Part shown: positions 48,474 through 57,422 of the stretch, in pieces
Layout of the letters: the number at the start of each line of letters is the position of its first letter
Numbering within the stretch: position 1 is the first letter of the stretch
DNA from: Vicinamibacterales bacterium
GTDB taxonomy: Bacteria > Acidobacteriota > Vicinamibacteria > Vicinamibacterales > UBA2999
Direction: 5' to 3'
Length of the DNA stretch: 64,000 bases
Assembly: GCA_041394705.1 (NCBI GenBank)
Contig: JAWKHS010000004.1
Span: 548,061-612,060, forward strand
Notes under the pieces: model-generated
Database searches by the model: none
What the model saw: only the letters and a program-made list of their open reading frames with translations
Told to the model about the DNA's origin: nothing
Position numbers and translations under genes: made by a program

Positions 48474-49877
48474 ATGACCCAAGCACCACCTCCGACCGTG
48501 CTCGTCGTCGAAGACGAGGCCACCCTCCGCGAGCTCATCGCGGAATCTCTCGAGGCCCAGGGCTTCGCCGTCGCCCAGGCCCAGGACGCCGCCGACGCGC
48601 TCGAACGGCTCGCCGGCTTCGCGTACGACGGGCTCGTCGTGGATCTCAGGCTGCCCGACGCCGACGGCATGGACGTGCTCGACGCCGCCCTCGACCGCTA
48701 CCCGGAGCTCCGGTCGGTCGTCATCACCGGCTTCGGCGGCGTGGACGAGGCCGTGCGCGCGATCAAGCGCGGCGCCATCGACTTCCTGATCAAGCCCTTC
48801 CAGCTCGGGCAGCTCGCGCACGTGCTGCACGCGGGCATCACCGAGCGGCGCCTGCGCATCGAGAACGCGCAGCTGCGCGCGCAACTGCACGACCGCTTCG
48901 GCTTCGACAACGTCGTCGGCCGGAGCGCGGCCATGCAGCACGTCTTCTCCACCCTGGAGCTCGTGTCGCCCATGAACAGCGGCGTCCTCATCCAGGGCGA
49001 GACCGGCACGGGCAAGGAGCTCATCGCGCGCACCATCCACTACAACAGCCCGCGGCGCGACCAGCACTTCGTGGCCTTCAATTCCGCCGCGATCCCCGAG
49101 AGCCTGGCCGAGGCCGAGCTCTTCGGGCACGTGAAGGGCGCCTTCACGGGCGCCGTCAACGCGCGCGTGGGCCGCTTCGAGCTCGCGCACAAGGGCACGC
49201 TCTTCATCGACGAGGTGGGCTCGATGTCGCTCGCGCTGCAGGCCAAGCTGCTGCGGGCGCTGCAGGAGCGCGAGGTGGAACGCGTCGGCGAGTCGAAGGC
49301 GTTCAAGTTCGACATCCGCGTCATCGCGGCCAGCAATGTCGATCTGCGCAAGCTGGTGAAGGACGGGGCCTTCCGCGAGGACCTGTTCTACCGCCTGAAC
49401 GTGGTGCCCATCACCCTGCCCCCGCTGCGCCAGCGCCGCGAGGACGTCGCCCTCATCGCCCAGCACTTCCTGCAGAAGTCCTGCAAGAGCAACGGCCTCA
49501 CGGGACGCGTGCTCGGCCAGGCGACCCTCCGGGCGCTCATGGACTACCCGTGGCCCGGGAACATCCGCCAGCTCGAGAACGCCATCGAACATGCCGTCGC
49601 CATGAGCGGGGGCGAGCGCGAGATCACGCCGGCGATGCTGCCGGAGGACGTGCGCCAGCCCGGCCAGTCGGCGCTGCTCACGCCGGTCACCATTCCCGAC
49701 GAGGGTCTCGACTTCAGCACCGTCATGACCCAGCTCGAGCGCGAGCTCCTGCGGCGCGGCCTCGAGAAGACGGGCGGCAACAAGCGGCAGGCGGCGCGCC
49801 TGCTCAACCTGAGCCGTACCACGCTCATCGACAAGCTGAACCGGCTCGGCGGCGACGAGGCCGTCACGGCGGCCTAG
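48474..49877 (+). CDS. NtrC-family sigma-54 activator (FlgR/FleR-like)
   Basis: 467 aa. Receiver with acceptor D57 (VVDLRLPDADG) and Lys in LIKPFQ; AAA+ domain with Walker A GETGTGKE (175-182), the sigma-54-contact GAFTGA loop (222-227), Walker B FIDEV, and an R-finger region; C-terminal Fis-type helix-turn-helix (GGNKRQAARLLNLSRTTLIDKLNRL). It should open sigma-54 promoters, several of which precede flagellar operons here, so it is probably the master class II activator. The leader holds a hairpin TGCACG-CTCCTC-CGTGCA (48438-48455) and CAAGGA just after it, a possible CsrA site. No sigma-28 box precedes it, in keeping with a top-level regulator. Confidence 0.95.
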   Translation: MTQAPPPTVLVVEDEATLRELIAESLEAQGFAVAQAQDAADALERLAGFAYDGLVVDLRLPDADGMDVLDAALDRYPELRSVVITGFGGVDEAVRAIKRGAIDFLIKPFQLGQLAHVLHAGITERRLRIENAQLRAQLHDRFGFDNVVGRSAAMQHVFSTLELVSPMNSGVLIQGETGTGKELIARTIHYNSPRRDQHFVAFNSAAIPESLAEAELFGHVKGAFTGAVNARVGRFELAHKGTLFIDEVGSMSLALQAKLLRALQEREVERVGESKAFKFDIRVIAASNVDLRKLVKDGAFREDLFYRLNVVPITLPPLRQRREDVALIAQHFLQKSCKSNGLTGRVLGQATLRALMDYPWPGNIRQLENAIEHAVAMSGGEREITPAMLPEDVRQPGQSALLTPVTIPDEGLDFSTVMTQLERELLRRGLEKTGGNKRQAARLLNLSRTTLIDKLNRLGGDEAVTAA

Positions 49878-49936
49878 ACTCCCCCGCGGCCGGGCCCTGC
49901 CCCTGACCGTCGCGGGGCCGTGATAGCCTCGCCGCC

Positions 49937-50368
49937 ATGACGCTCGGGGACCTCGCCGGCACGTCCTGGCACGGCACGGCGGCCTTGTGGCTCGATCCGC
50001 TCGGCGATCGCGCCGAGACCAGCCCGTGCCTGCTGCACGTGGAGGCGGACGCCGTGCGCTACACGTGGGCGTGGCAGGACACGCCCCACGAGGGCCGGAT
50101 CACGGTGGGGCCCGCCGGCGGCACGTTCACCGACACCTTCCACAGTCGCGATCTGATGCCCTGCGCCCCCGGGCCCGGCACGTGGGCCCTGCTGGACCTG
50201 GTGGGCACCTACGGGGTGGCGCCGGGCCCGCCCTGGGGCTGGCGGATCTTCGCCTCGCTCAGGCCGGCGGACGGCGACGCGCCCGAAGCGCTGGTGCTGC
50301 AGATGACGAACATCGCCCCATGGGGCGAGGAGACGCGCGCGGTCCGGATGATCGCGCGCCGCGGCTGA
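49937..50368 (+). CDS. Hypothetical protein, lipocalin/DUF1579-like
   Basis: 143 aa, rich in Trp and beta strands (GTSWHGTAALWLDPLGDRAETSPCLLHVEADAVRYTWAWQD; DLVGTYGVAPGPPWGWRIFASL). The pattern of short beta strands with GTW and GWRI resembles small beta-barrel proteins of the lipocalin/DUF1579 type, but the match is by eye only. No signal peptide. It lies between the activator and the convergent kinase gene, and a flagellar link is not evident. Confidence 0.6.
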   Translation: MTLGDLAGTSWHGTAALWLDPLGDRAETSPCLLHVEADAVRYTWAWQDTPHEGRITVGPAGGTFTDTFHSRDLMPCAPGPGTWALLDLVGTYGVAPGPPWGWRIFASLRPADGDAPEALVLQMTNIAPWGEETRAVRMIARRG

Positions 50369-50381
50369 CGGCGGCGCGCCG

Positions 50382-51128
50382 TCAGGACGACAGACGGGGC
50401 AGGTCGAGGACGGCCCTCAGGCCGCCGCCCTCGTCGGGCCCCAGGGTCAGCGTCCCTCCGGCGTCGGCCACGAGGGCGCGGCTCACGCGAAGGCCGAGGC
50501 CCAGCGCCCCGGCAGCCTCCCCGGGGCGCGGCGGCCACGCGAACGCAGCCTCGGCCGCCCGCGGGTCCAGGCCCGGCCCGTTGTCGGTCACCACCACGCG
50601 CACGAGGTCGCCGGCCGCGACCTCGACTCGGATCCGCCCGTCGGTCACGCCCGCCAGGGCGTGCTCGGCGTTCAGGAACAGGTTCAGGATGACCTGGTGC
50701 AGTCGATGGCTCGCCACGGCACACATCGCGCCCTCGTCGCCCTCCACCGTGACGGTCAGGCGCGCCTTGCGGATGGCGTGCTGACGGGCCGCCACCACCG
50801 CGCGGGCCACCGTCAGGGGCCGCGCCCCGTCGGCGGCGCTGCTGGTGGCCCTCACGAACGTGGTCAACGCGTGCAACGCCGAGGTCGCGGCGACGGAGTG
50901 GGACACGATGGCCGTGGTTCGCTTGGCGACGGTGGCAGGCGTGGGGTCGAGGGCGAGCACCTCGGCGGCGCCGCTCATCACCTGCAGGATGTTGTTCACG
51001 TCGTGGATCGTCGCCGCCAGGAGTCTCACGGCGAGCGACTGCCGATTGACGAGGGCGAGCCACTCGTCGGGGGGCGGAGCGCCCCTGGCCGGGGCCACGT
51101 CCACGGGCACGGCCCTCAACCTTAGCAC
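50382..51128 (-). CDS. Soluble sensor histidine kinase, probable FlgS-like partner
   Basis: 248 aa, no membrane helix or recognised sensor domain. The phospho-acceptor His is H42 in ATIHDVNNILQVMSG; the ATPase domain has LNLFLNAEHALAG (N box), VTDNGPGLD (G1) and LGLGLRVSRALV (G2). It is encoded near the NtrC-type activator, so it may phosphorylate it, as FlgS does FlgR in other bacteria. Start uncertain: GTG 51128 (used), or GTG 51110/51104 behind AGGTTGAGG. It is divergent from cheY and overlaps that promoter. Confidence 0.85.
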   Translation of the reverse strand: MLRLRAVPVDVAPARGAPPPDEWLALVNRQSLAVRLLAATIHDVNNILQVMSGAAEVLALDPTPATVAKRTTAIVSHSVAATSALHALTTFVRATSSAADGARPLTVARAVVAARQHAIRKARLTVTVEGDEGAMCAVASHRLHQVILNLFLNAEHALAGVTDGRIRVEVAAGDLVRVVVTDNGPGLDPRAAEAAFAWPPRPGEAAGALGLGLRVSRALVADAGGTLTLGPDEGGGLRAVLDLPRLSS

Positions 51129-51142
51129 GACTCGGCCGATTT
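51116..51142 (+). promoter_or_regulatory. Sigma-28 promoter of cheY-cheX
   Basis: TCAACCTT, 11 nt, GCCGATTT, 37 nt upstream of the cheY ATG. It lies within the start region of the divergent kinase gene, so the two transcripts may interfere. Confidence 0.7.
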
Positions 51143-51178
51143 GCCAGGAAACAGGGGCACGCCGCCCCAGGAGCCGCT

Positions 51179-51544
51179 ATGCGCTTTCTCGTCGTCGACG
51201 ACTCGAGCACGATGCGCCGCATCATCATCAACACGCTGGGAAAACTGGGCCACACCGAGTGTCGGGAAGCCGGCAACGGCAAGGAAGGCCTGGATCAGCT
51301 CGCGGCAGGCCCCGTGGACATCGTGATCACGGACTGGAACATGCCCGAGATGAACGGGGTCGAGTTCGCCCGGGCGATCCGCGCCAACGACGCCACCAAG
51401 CAGCTCCCCATCCTGATGGTCACGACGAACGCCGCCGAGGGCGACATCGTCGAGGCGCTGAAGGCGGGCGTGAGCAACTACGTGGTGAAACCCTTTACGC
51501 CGGCTACGATCAAGGAAAAGATCGAGTCCGTCCTGAAGGCGTGA
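51179..51544 (+). CDS. cheY: Chemotaxis response regulator CheY
   Basis: 121 aa single receiver. Acid pocket D7-D8, phospho-acceptor D52 in VITDWNMPEMNG (the DWNMP typical of CheY), Thr in MVTTNA, Lys in YVVKPF. It would bind FliM (LSQDEIDALL present) when phosphorylated to reverse rotation. ATG 51179 follows AGGAG. No CheA, CheW or receptor genes are in the window. The next gene encodes CheX. Confidence 0.93.
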   Translation: MRFLVVDDSSTMRRIIINTLGKLGHTECREAGNGKEGLDQLAAGPVDIVITDWNMPEMNGVEFARAIRANDATKQLPILMVTTNAAEGDIVEALKAGVSNYVVKPFTPATIKEKIESVLKA

Positions 51545-51554
51545 GGGAGCCACG

Positions 51555-52034
51555 ATGAGCGTCCCCACGGTCATCCTCGACCACCTCGTGTCGGCCACCG
51601 AAGAGGTGTTCGAGACGATGCTGTTCACGCCGCTCGAGCGCCGGCCGCCCATCACCGGGTCGCTCGAAACCCCCGCCAACATCGTGGCGAGCGTCGCGTT
51701 CGCCGGGCACCGCAAGGGGCTGGTCGCGGTGTACGCCTCGACGTCCGCGGCCACCCGGATCACGAGCGGCCTGCTGGGCATTCCCGCCCAGGAGGTGAAC
51801 GGCGAAGTGCCCGACGCCATGGGCGAGATCGCCAACATGGTCGCCGGGACCTTCAGGAACCGCCTGGCCCAGTCCGAGCCGTCGTCGGAGATCGCGGTCC
51901 CCACCGTCACGATCGGCACCGACTTCTGTACCGTCTACTCGAGCGCCGCGTCGCGGGTCCGCTGCCCCTTCCTGATGGAGGGCGAGGCCCTGTCGGTCGA
52001 GCTCATCCTGATGGGCGAACAGCCCGCCGCCTGA
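51555..52034 (+). CDS. cheX: CheY-P phosphatase CheX
   Basis: 159 aa. The phosphatase motif ExxN is intact (E91-I-A-N94 in PDAMGEIANMVAG), and the fold-defining stretch GHRKGLVAVYASTSAATRITSGLLG is present. CheX dimers dephosphorylate CheY-P. It begins 10 nt after cheY, so they are co-transcribed under sigma-28, giving a matched signal and eraser. Confidence 0.9.
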   Translation: MSVPTVILDHLVSATEEVFETMLFTPLERRPPITGSLETPANIVASVAFAGHRKGLVAVYASTSAATRITSGLLGIPAQEVNGEVPDAMGEIANMVAGTFRNRLAQSEPSSEIAVPTVTIGTDFCTVYSSAASRVRCPFLMEGEALSVELILMGEQPAA

Positions 52035-52050
52035 CACGCCCGCCCCGCCT

Positions 52051-52073
52051 GGCCGCCGGCCCCGCCGGCGGCC
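52051..52073. terminator. Hairpin between convergent genes
   Basis: A perfect 10-bp stem (52051-52060 with 52064-52073) and 3-nt loop CCC in the 162-nt gap between the convergent cheX and REC-REC-CheX genes. There is no T run, so it may act bidirectionally or with Rho. Confidence 0.4.
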
Positions 52074-52196
52074 CGAACCACTCCTGTCCGCGTCGCACGT
52101 TCCCCTCCGCCCGATCGCATCACCACGCGCGGCCGCCCGCGCGGGCCGTCGCCGTCCGGACCGTCTGGAGGGAGCGCGGGCGGGCGCCTGAAGGGC

Positions 52197-53459
52197 CTAC
52201 GCGGCCTGCTGGGTGTTGACCTGCCCGCGCAGCAGCACGGGAGCGCCGAACCCGGAGAGCTCGAACGCCTGGGCGAAGCCCGCGCCGGGCGCCGCGTCCT
52301 GGAGCGCCTCCCCTGGGGAGAGTGGGCGCGTGGCCGGGAGCGTGACATGGCTGCCGAGCGACTTGCCCTTGAGCCACGCATCCAGCCGGCCGCTGACCAT
52401 GTTGGCCAGCTCGCTCACCGTGGACGATCGGGCGTCGTCGTCCACCTCGTCCTTCTCGCAGCCGAGCAGCCGCGTGCTCACCTCGTCGGCGACGTCCTGC
52501 GGCAGGACGAGTTCCAGGTGCAGGTTGAAGCGGCCGTCGATGTCCACGGTCACCTCGGACATGATGCCGGAGGGCCGCACGGCGGAGCCGTCGCCGGAGG
52601 GCGCCACTTCCAGGCCCCCCATCATCCCGAACACCTGGGTGACGGCCGACGACAGGCACGCGTCGAACTGCGGCGCCAGGCTCTCCAGCGCCGACAGGGG
52701 GCCCTGCAGGCGCGTGAACGGGCGGATTTCCTCGGTCAGCGTGTCGGGGATGAAGACGCGCCCCATGCGGGCGTCGAACCAGCCGTCCTCCTCGGTCGGG
52801 CCCACGGCGACGATGCGCGTGTAGGACACCTCGACTTCCCGGATCTTCTTGACGAGGACCTGCGGCCCCATGATGCCGAGCTGCTGCCCGACGAACACGA
52901 GGCTCACGGGCGAGCGGCGGTAACTGGCCAGCGCGTCGGCGCCGGACTCGGCCACGATGACCGGGCCGAACTGCCCGGCCACGCTGGCGAACGTGTGGCG
53001 GAAGTTCTGGTCGCCGTCCACCAGCAGGGCCGGCGAGTCGGCCTCGAGGCGGATCTCCTTCAGCGCCCGCGCCGCGACCTTGCGCGTGGCGCGGCTGGCC
53101 GTGAGGATCGGGCCGATCCGGCCCAGCACGGTGCGCTCGCGCAACGGCTTCAACAGGTAGGCGGAGACACCCAGCGCCACGAGCTTGCGGACCACCTCCT
53201 CGCGGCGCTCCTGCGAGAGCACCACGACGGGCAGTTCCCGGGTCTCCTCGTTGCCGCGGATGGCCTCGATGACCTCGACGCCGTTGAGGCGCGGCAGGTC
53301 GAGGTCGATGAGGGCCAGGTCGAACGGCTGGACCGACAGGATCTCGAGGGCGCGGACGCCGTCTTCGCAGTCGGTCACGTTGCAGCCGAGCGCGCTGGTC
53401 AGCCAGCGCTTGGCCACGAACCGTGCCGCCGGATCGTCGTCACAGACCAGCACCCTCAT
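52197..53459 (-). CDS. REC-REC-CheX fusion protein
   Basis: 420 aa. Receiver 1 (about 1-125) is intact: DDDP, acceptor D52 (LIDLDLPRLNG), VVLSQE, LLKPL. Receiver 2 (about 150-265) starts ALLVDGDQNFRHTF but has VFVGQQLG where the acceptor Asp should be, so it is probably not phosphorylated. A CheX/CheC-type domain follows (about 275-410) with ExxN retained (S-E350-L-A-N353). It looks like a phosphatase controlled by its own receiver, perhaps acting on the CheY or on the NtrC-type receivers. ATG 53459 follows GAGG; a leader of about 115 nt precedes it from a sigma-28 site. Confidence 0.85.
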   Translation of the reverse strand: MRVLVCDDDPAARFVAKRWLTSALGCNVTDCEDGVRALEILSVQPFDLALIDLDLPRLNGVEVIEAIRGNEETRELPVVVLSQERREEVVRKLVALGVSAYLLKPLRERTVLGRIGPILTASRATRKVAARALKEIRLEADSPALLVDGDQNFRHTFASVAGQFGPVIVAESGADALASYRRSPVSLVFVGQQLGIMGPQVLVKKIREVEVSYTRIVAVGPTEEDGWFDARMGRVFIPDTLTEEIRPFTRLQGPLSALESLAPQFDACLSSAVTQVFGMMGGLEVAPSGDGSAVRPSGIMSEVTVDIDGRFNLHLELVLPQDVADEVSTRLLGCEKDEVDDDARSSTVSELANMVSGRLDAWLKGKSLGSHVTLPATRPLSPGEALQDAAPGAGFAQAFELSGFGAPVLLRGQVNTQQAA

Positions 53460-53579
53460 GACTGCGCACCTCGGCCGGCTGAGAACGGGAAGTACCGGCG
53501 CCCCACGCGCCCCGGCGTGCCGAGCGACGTGTCCCGTGCATCGCTCGCGCGGGTCGAAGCAGTCCTCATGCCACCTCTG

Positions 53580-53606
53580 AAATCGACCGTCGGACGCCTG
53601 GCTTGA
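53580..53606 (-). promoter_or_regulatory. Sigma-28 promoter of the REC-REC-CheX gene
   Basis: Minus strand: TCAAGCCA, 11 nt, GTCGATTT. The -35 is the TCAAG form shared with flagellin; the -10 has T for C at its second position. Confidence 0.6.
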
Positions 53607-53704
53607 ACCGCCCCGGTGCCGACTCGGCGGCACGAAAAGCGGCCTGATTCAGATAGACGGCCCGGTCGCCGATTTTTTGGAAAGAACCTCGCACGTCACG
53701 AAAT

Positions 53705-53731
53705 TGAATCCGGGCGCGACTCGGCCGATTA
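53705..53731 (+). promoter_or_regulatory. Sigma-28 promoter of the kinase gene at 53765
   Basis: TGAATCCG, 11 nt, GCCGATTA. The -10 is one base from the classical GCCGATAA. It lies 34 nt upstream of ATG 53765. Confidence 0.65.
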
Positions 53732-53764
53732 CCGGACCGCCGCGGCCGAGCACCGCCGTCTGCC

Positions 53765-54481
53765 ATGACCATCGAGACCTTCGCGCACATCGTCGCGCAC
53801 GACCTCAAGGCGCCGCTGAACGGCATCGCCTCGATGGTCGATTTCGTCGTCGAGGACTACGCGGACCGTCTGGATGCCGACGGCCAGGATCAGCTGCGCC
53901 TCATCCAGGCGATGGCGACGCGCGGCGTCGCGATGGTGGACGGCCTCCGCGCGCTGACGCGGGTCTCCACGGCCGAGGTCCGGTTCCGTCCGCTGGACCT
54001 CGAGCCCCTCGCCGCCCGGGCCGTCGCCGATGCGCGGGTGCGCGAACCCGAGGCCACGATCGAGGCCACCATCGCGCCGGCCTTCCCGGCCGCGTGGGGG
54101 GACCCCACGCTGGTGCCCATGGTCGTCCAGGCGCTCGTGGCGAACGCGGCGCGGTTCCACCGCCAGCCCGTGCGGCGCATCGGCATCGGGCCGCTGGCCG
54201 CGTCCTCCTCGCCGATCGAGGAGGGCTTCACCGCCTTCGCCGTGAGCGACGACGGCATTGGTATTCCCGAGCGCGAGCGTACCGCCGTGTTCGACATCTT
54301 CAAGCGGCTCCATCCGGTCGACGCCTTCGGCGGCGGCGTGGGTGCGGGCCTCGCCATCGCCGCGTGCGCCGTCGGGCGTCACGGCGGGCGCATCTGGGTG
54401 GAGTCGGGCGAGCCGGGACGGACGGTCGTCGCTTTCACCCTGCCAGCGGCGCCACCCGCGTCGCCGGCGCCCGGGGAGTGA
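53765..54481 (+). CDS. Soluble histidine kinase without sensor domain
   Basis: 238 aa. H-box FAHIVAHDLKAPLNGIASMVDF at the very N-terminus (phospho-His about residue 12), then an ATPase domain with VVQALVANAARFH (N box), VSDDGIGIPERERTAVFDIFKRLHP (G1/F), GVGAGLAIAACAVGRHGG (G2). There is no input or membrane domain, so it must be directed by partner proteins. The next gene, a receiver-HDOD protein, starts about 8 nt downstream and may be its partner. Under a sigma-28 promoter. Confidence 0.9.
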   Translation: MTIETFAHIVAHDLKAPLNGIASMVDFVVEDYADRLDADGQDQLRLIQAMATRGVAMVDGLRALTRVSTAEVRFRPLDLEPLAARAVADARVREPEATIEATIAPAFPAAWGDPTLVPMVVQALVANAARFHRQPVRRIGIGPLAASSSPIEEGFTAFAVSDDGIGIPERERTAVFDIFKRLHPVDAFGGGVGAGLAIAACAVGRHGGRIWVESGEPGRTVVAFTLPAAPPASPAPGE

Positions 54482-54489
54482 CTACGCCG

Positions 54490-55695
54490 ATGCCGCAGCG
54501 CCGCCGCCTCCTGTTCGTGGACGACGATACGCCCATCCTGCGGGCGCTCGAGCGCATGATGCGGTCCTACCGGACCGAGTGGGAGTGCCACTTCGCCGAC
54601 GACCCGATCAAGGCGCTGGACGACGTCGGCCGGCTGGCGCCCGACGCCGTCATCACCGACATGCTGATGCCGGGCATCGATGGCGCCGAGCTCCTGGCCG
54701 AGGTGGTGCACCGCCAGCCGCTGTCGGCCCGGTTCATCCTGTCGGGCGAGGTCGGCGAGGGATCGCTCGTCCGGATGGCCCGGGGCGCCCACCAATGCCT
54801 GGCCAAGCCGTGCCGCGGCGACGTCCTGCGCAGCGTGCTGCAGCAGGCGCTGCTGAATCCCGACGACTTCACGACACCGGCCGTCATGCAGGGCCTGCTG
54901 CGCCTGTCGCGCCTGCCGGTCGCGGCCCCGCACTTCGAGGCCCTGCGAAGGACGATGGCGCAGCCGGCCAGCGACGCGCGGGACGACCACGCCATCGCCC
55001 TCATCGAGAGCTCCGGAGGCATCGCGGCCAAGGTGCTGCAGATCGCCACCTGGGCCCGCCTCGGGCTGGGGTCGCCGCCGACCGACGCCTACGACGCGTA
55101 TTTCCAGCTGGGGCCCGACGCGGTCTGCGCGCTCCTCGAGTCGGATCTCCTCCTGCCCGTGCCTCCGCAGGAGACCACGCCGCTCCAGCGGGACGGCTGG
55201 CTGCGCGCGGAGCGCGCGGCCCGGGTGGCCGGCGCCATCGGGCACGCCGAGGGGTTGTCGGCGGACGAAACCCGGCGCGCCACCCTCGTCGCCCTCTGGA
55301 CGGCCAGCGGTTCCCTCCTCCTCGACGCGGCCTGCCGCGACGACTACGCCCGGCTCGCCCGGCCTGGCAGGGGCCCAGGGGAGACGTCGGCCGCCGAGCG
55401 AGAGGCGTTCGGACTGTCGGCCGGGGCGATGCTCTCGAGGATGCTCAGGCTCTGGGGCCTGTCCCCCATCCTGGCCGGACCGGTGGAACGCAGCGACGCC
55501 GCCGGCGGCCTGCCGGTGGACGCGGCCCTTTCCCACCGTATCGCTTTCGCCGCGCCGTTCCTGGTCGACAACCCGGACGGCGGCCCCCTGCCGGCCGACG
55601 TGATGGCATGGCTCGCGCCGCTCGACCTGGGCGGCCGCCTGGACACCTGGCGCCGCGCCGCCGGCCGGGTCCTGGAACCGCCGGCAGCGGCATAG
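54490..55695 (+). CDS. Receiver-HDOD response regulator
   Basis: 401 aa. The N-terminal receiver has DDD, acceptor Asp in VITDMLMPGIDG, FILSGE and LAKPCR. The rest is an HDOD-like helical domain (ALIESSGGIAAKVLQIATWARLGLG; LRAERAARVAGAIGHAEGL), with no metal-ligand HD pair, as is normal for HDOD. HDOD proteins act as protein-protein output modules, often controlling motility or biofilm. ATG 54490 is preferred (GGGGAG 11 nt before); GTG 54478 overlaps the kinase stop. Second gene of a sigma-28-driven kinase-regulator pair. Confidence 0.8.
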   Translation: MPQRRRLLFVDDDTPILRALERMMRSYRTEWECHFADDPIKALDDVGRLAPDAVITDMLMPGIDGAELLAEVVHRQPLSARFILSGEVGEGSLVRMARGAHQCLAKPCRGDVLRSVLQQALLNPDDFTTPAVMQGLLRLSRLPVAAPHFEALRRTMAQPASDARDDHAIALIESSGGIAAKVLQIATWARLGLGSPPTDAYDAYFQLGPDAVCALLESDLLLPVPPQETTPLQRDGWLRAERAARVAGAIGHAEGLSADETRRATLVALWTASGSLLLDAACRDDYARLARPGRGPGETSAAEREAFGLSAGAMLSRMLRLWGLSPILAGPVERSDAAGGLPVDAALSHRIAFAAPFLVDNPDGGPLPADVMAWLAPLDLGGRLDTWRRAAGRVLEPPAAA

Positions 55696-55709
55696 TCGGG
55701 CGGCCCGTC

Positions 55710-57422
55710 GTGACGCCGATGCCACCGCCCTCCTCCCTCGACGACGCGGCCCGCCTCGCCGAGCGCCGGAACTTCGAGGTGCTCGACACGGCCGCCGACG
55801 CCGACCTTGACGCGCTCGCCGCGCTCGCGGCTCACGTCTGCGGCGTGGGGATGGCCGCCGTCTCGCTCGTGGACGGCGACTGGCATCGGGTGAAGGCGCG
55901 GTACGGGTTCCCGTTCCCCGAGGAGTCGCGGGAGGCGATCTTCTGCGCCCACACCGTCCAGCAGGACGGCGTGTACGAAGTACCCGACGCCGCCGCCGAC
56001 CCTCGATTCGCGGCGTCGGCCCTGGTCACGGGTCCGCCGTACGTCGCCTTCTACGCGGGCGCGCCGCTGACGACCGACGCGGGGCAGACGATCGGCGCGC
56101 TCTGCGTCATCGACCGCCAGCCACGGCGGCTGGGCACCGAGCAGCGCCAGACACTCGCGCTGCTGGCGCGCCAGGTGACCCGCCGGCTCGAGCACCAGCG
56201 CGGCGTGCGCGCCTTGCAGCGCGCCAGCGAGGAAGGCCGGGCCCACGCCGACGACATGCGGCGGGCCGCCGAAGCCGCCGCCTTGAACGAGCAGCGGATG
56301 ACGCTCGTCCTGAACTCGCTCGGCGCGGGCTACTTCGACTGGGACATGAGCAGCGGTCTCGTGACGTTCGACCCCCGCTTCGCCGGGCTGCTGCACCTGC
56401 ACCAGCCCAGTCCGCAGCCCCCCGACATCGTCTTCGCCGCCATCGACGATCCCGAGTTGGCCGAACTGCACACGGCGCTCGCCGATCTCTTCGCCGGACG
56501 TGCGACCCGCGTCCAGCTCCAGTTCGCCGTGCGGTCGCCCGACAGCGATCCCCGCTGGGTGCGCCTGCACTGCGACATCGCCGTCCGGACGCCCGCGGGC
56601 GACCCGCTCCGCACGATCGGGCTGCTCGTGGACATCACCCACGATCACCAGCGCGACGATCAGCTCCGCACGGCCCAGAAGCTCGACGCCATCGGCACCC
56701 TGGCCGCGGGCGTCGCGCACGAGATCAACACCCCCCTGCAGTTCGTCAGCCACAACCTCGACTTCGTGGCCTCCGAGATCGGCGAGCTGGGCACGACGAT
56801 CCGGGCCGCCGCCCCTGACGCCGACGAGCACCCGTGGCGCGACGTCGAGCTCGCCGTCGCCGAGTCGATCGAGGGCCTCGAGCGCGTCACCGAGATCGTC
56901 CGGGCCCTGAAGGAGTTCTCCCACAACGGGCGGGGCGGCCGCGAGCGCGTGGACATCAACCAGATGGTCCAGAACGCGATCACGCTCACGCGCAACGAGT
57001 GGCGCAACGCGGCGACGGTCGAGCGCCATCTCGCACCGGGCCTCCCGCCGATCGCGGCGGCCTCCAACGAGTGCGGCCAGGTGCTCATCAACCTGATCGT
57101 GAACGCCGCCCACGCGATCCAGGCCGCCACGCGGCCCGGCCAGCGCGGGCTGATCGGCATCACGACCCGGCTCGTGGACGGCCAGGTGGAGATCAGGGTG
57201 GCCGACAACGGCACGGGCATCGGCCCCGAGATCCAGCCGCGCATCTTCGAGCCGTTCTTCACGACCAAGGCCGTCGGCCGCGGCTCCGGCCAGGGCCTGG
57301 CGACGGCCAAGGCGGTCGTGGAACGCTACGGCGGCACCATCGGCTTCGAGACCGAGGTGGGCCTCGGCGCCACCTTCATCGTGCGCTTCCCCGTCCTGGG
57401 CGCGGCGTCGCAGGCGGCCTGA
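55710..57422 (+). CDS. GAF-PAS sensor histidine kinase
   Basis: 570 aa from GTG 55710 (ATG 55719 also fits). A GAF domain (VLDTAADADLDALAALAAHVCGVGMAAVSLVDGDWHRVKARYGF; FCAHTVQQDGVYEVPDAAADPRF), coiled-coil linker (LNEQRMTLVLNSL), PAS domain (YFDWDMSSGLVTFDPRFAGLL), then HisKA GVAHEINTPLQFVSHNLDF and an ATPase domain (NLIVNAAHAIQAATRP; VADNGTGIGPEIQPRIFEPFFTTK). Cytoplasmic. The INTPLQ H-box type is common in kinases that pair with receiver-HDOD proteins. It begins 14 nt after the receiver-HDOD gene, so it is likely in the same operon. Confidence 0.88.
   Translation: MTPMPPPSSLDDAARLAERRNFEVLDTAADADLDALAALAAHVCGVGMAAVSLVDGDWHRVKARYGFPFPEESREAIFCAHTVQQDGVYEVPDAAADPRFAASALVTGPPYVAFYAGAPLTTDAGQTIGALCVIDRQPRRLGTEQRQTLALLARQVTRRLEHQRGVRALQRASEEGRAHADDMRRAAEAAALNEQRMTLVLNSLGAGYFDWDMSSGLVTFDPRFAGLLHLHQPSPQPPDIVFAAIDDPELAELHTALADLFAGRATRVQLQFAVRSPDSDPRWVRLHCDIAVRTPAGDPLRTIGLLVDITHDHQRDDQLRTAQKLDAIGTLAAGVAHEINTPLQFVSHNLDFVASEIGELGTTIRAAAPDADEHPWRDVELAVAESIEGLERVTEIVRALKEFSHNGRGGRERVDINQMVQNAITLTRNEWRNAATVERHLAPGLPPIAAASNECGQVLINLIVNAAHAIQAATRPGQRGLIGITTRLVDGQVEIRVADNGTGIGPEIQPRIFEPFFTTKAVGRGSGQGLATAKAVVERYGGTIGFETEVGLGATFIVRFPVLGAASQAA

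Larger units (their letters stand above)
53460..53764. other. 305-nt divergent control region
   Basis: No gene is seen here. It holds a minus-strand sigma-28 site (53606-53580) for the REC-REC-CheX gene and a plus-strand site (53705-53731) for the kinase gene. A second weaker plus-strand match, TCAGATAG-N11-GCCGATTT, is at 53649-53675, followed by a TTTTTT run. Confidence 0.6.

Noticed and set aside
51129..51165. Sigma-54 site for the kinase at 50382 (TGGCAA-N5-CCGAG, minus strand)
   Set aside because: The -12 GC is GA and the TT is CC; too weak beside the clear sigma-28 site on the other strand.
52131..52147. Palindrome GCCCGCGCGGGC as a second terminator
   Set aside because: It has no loop and no T run; short GC palindromes are frequent here by chance.
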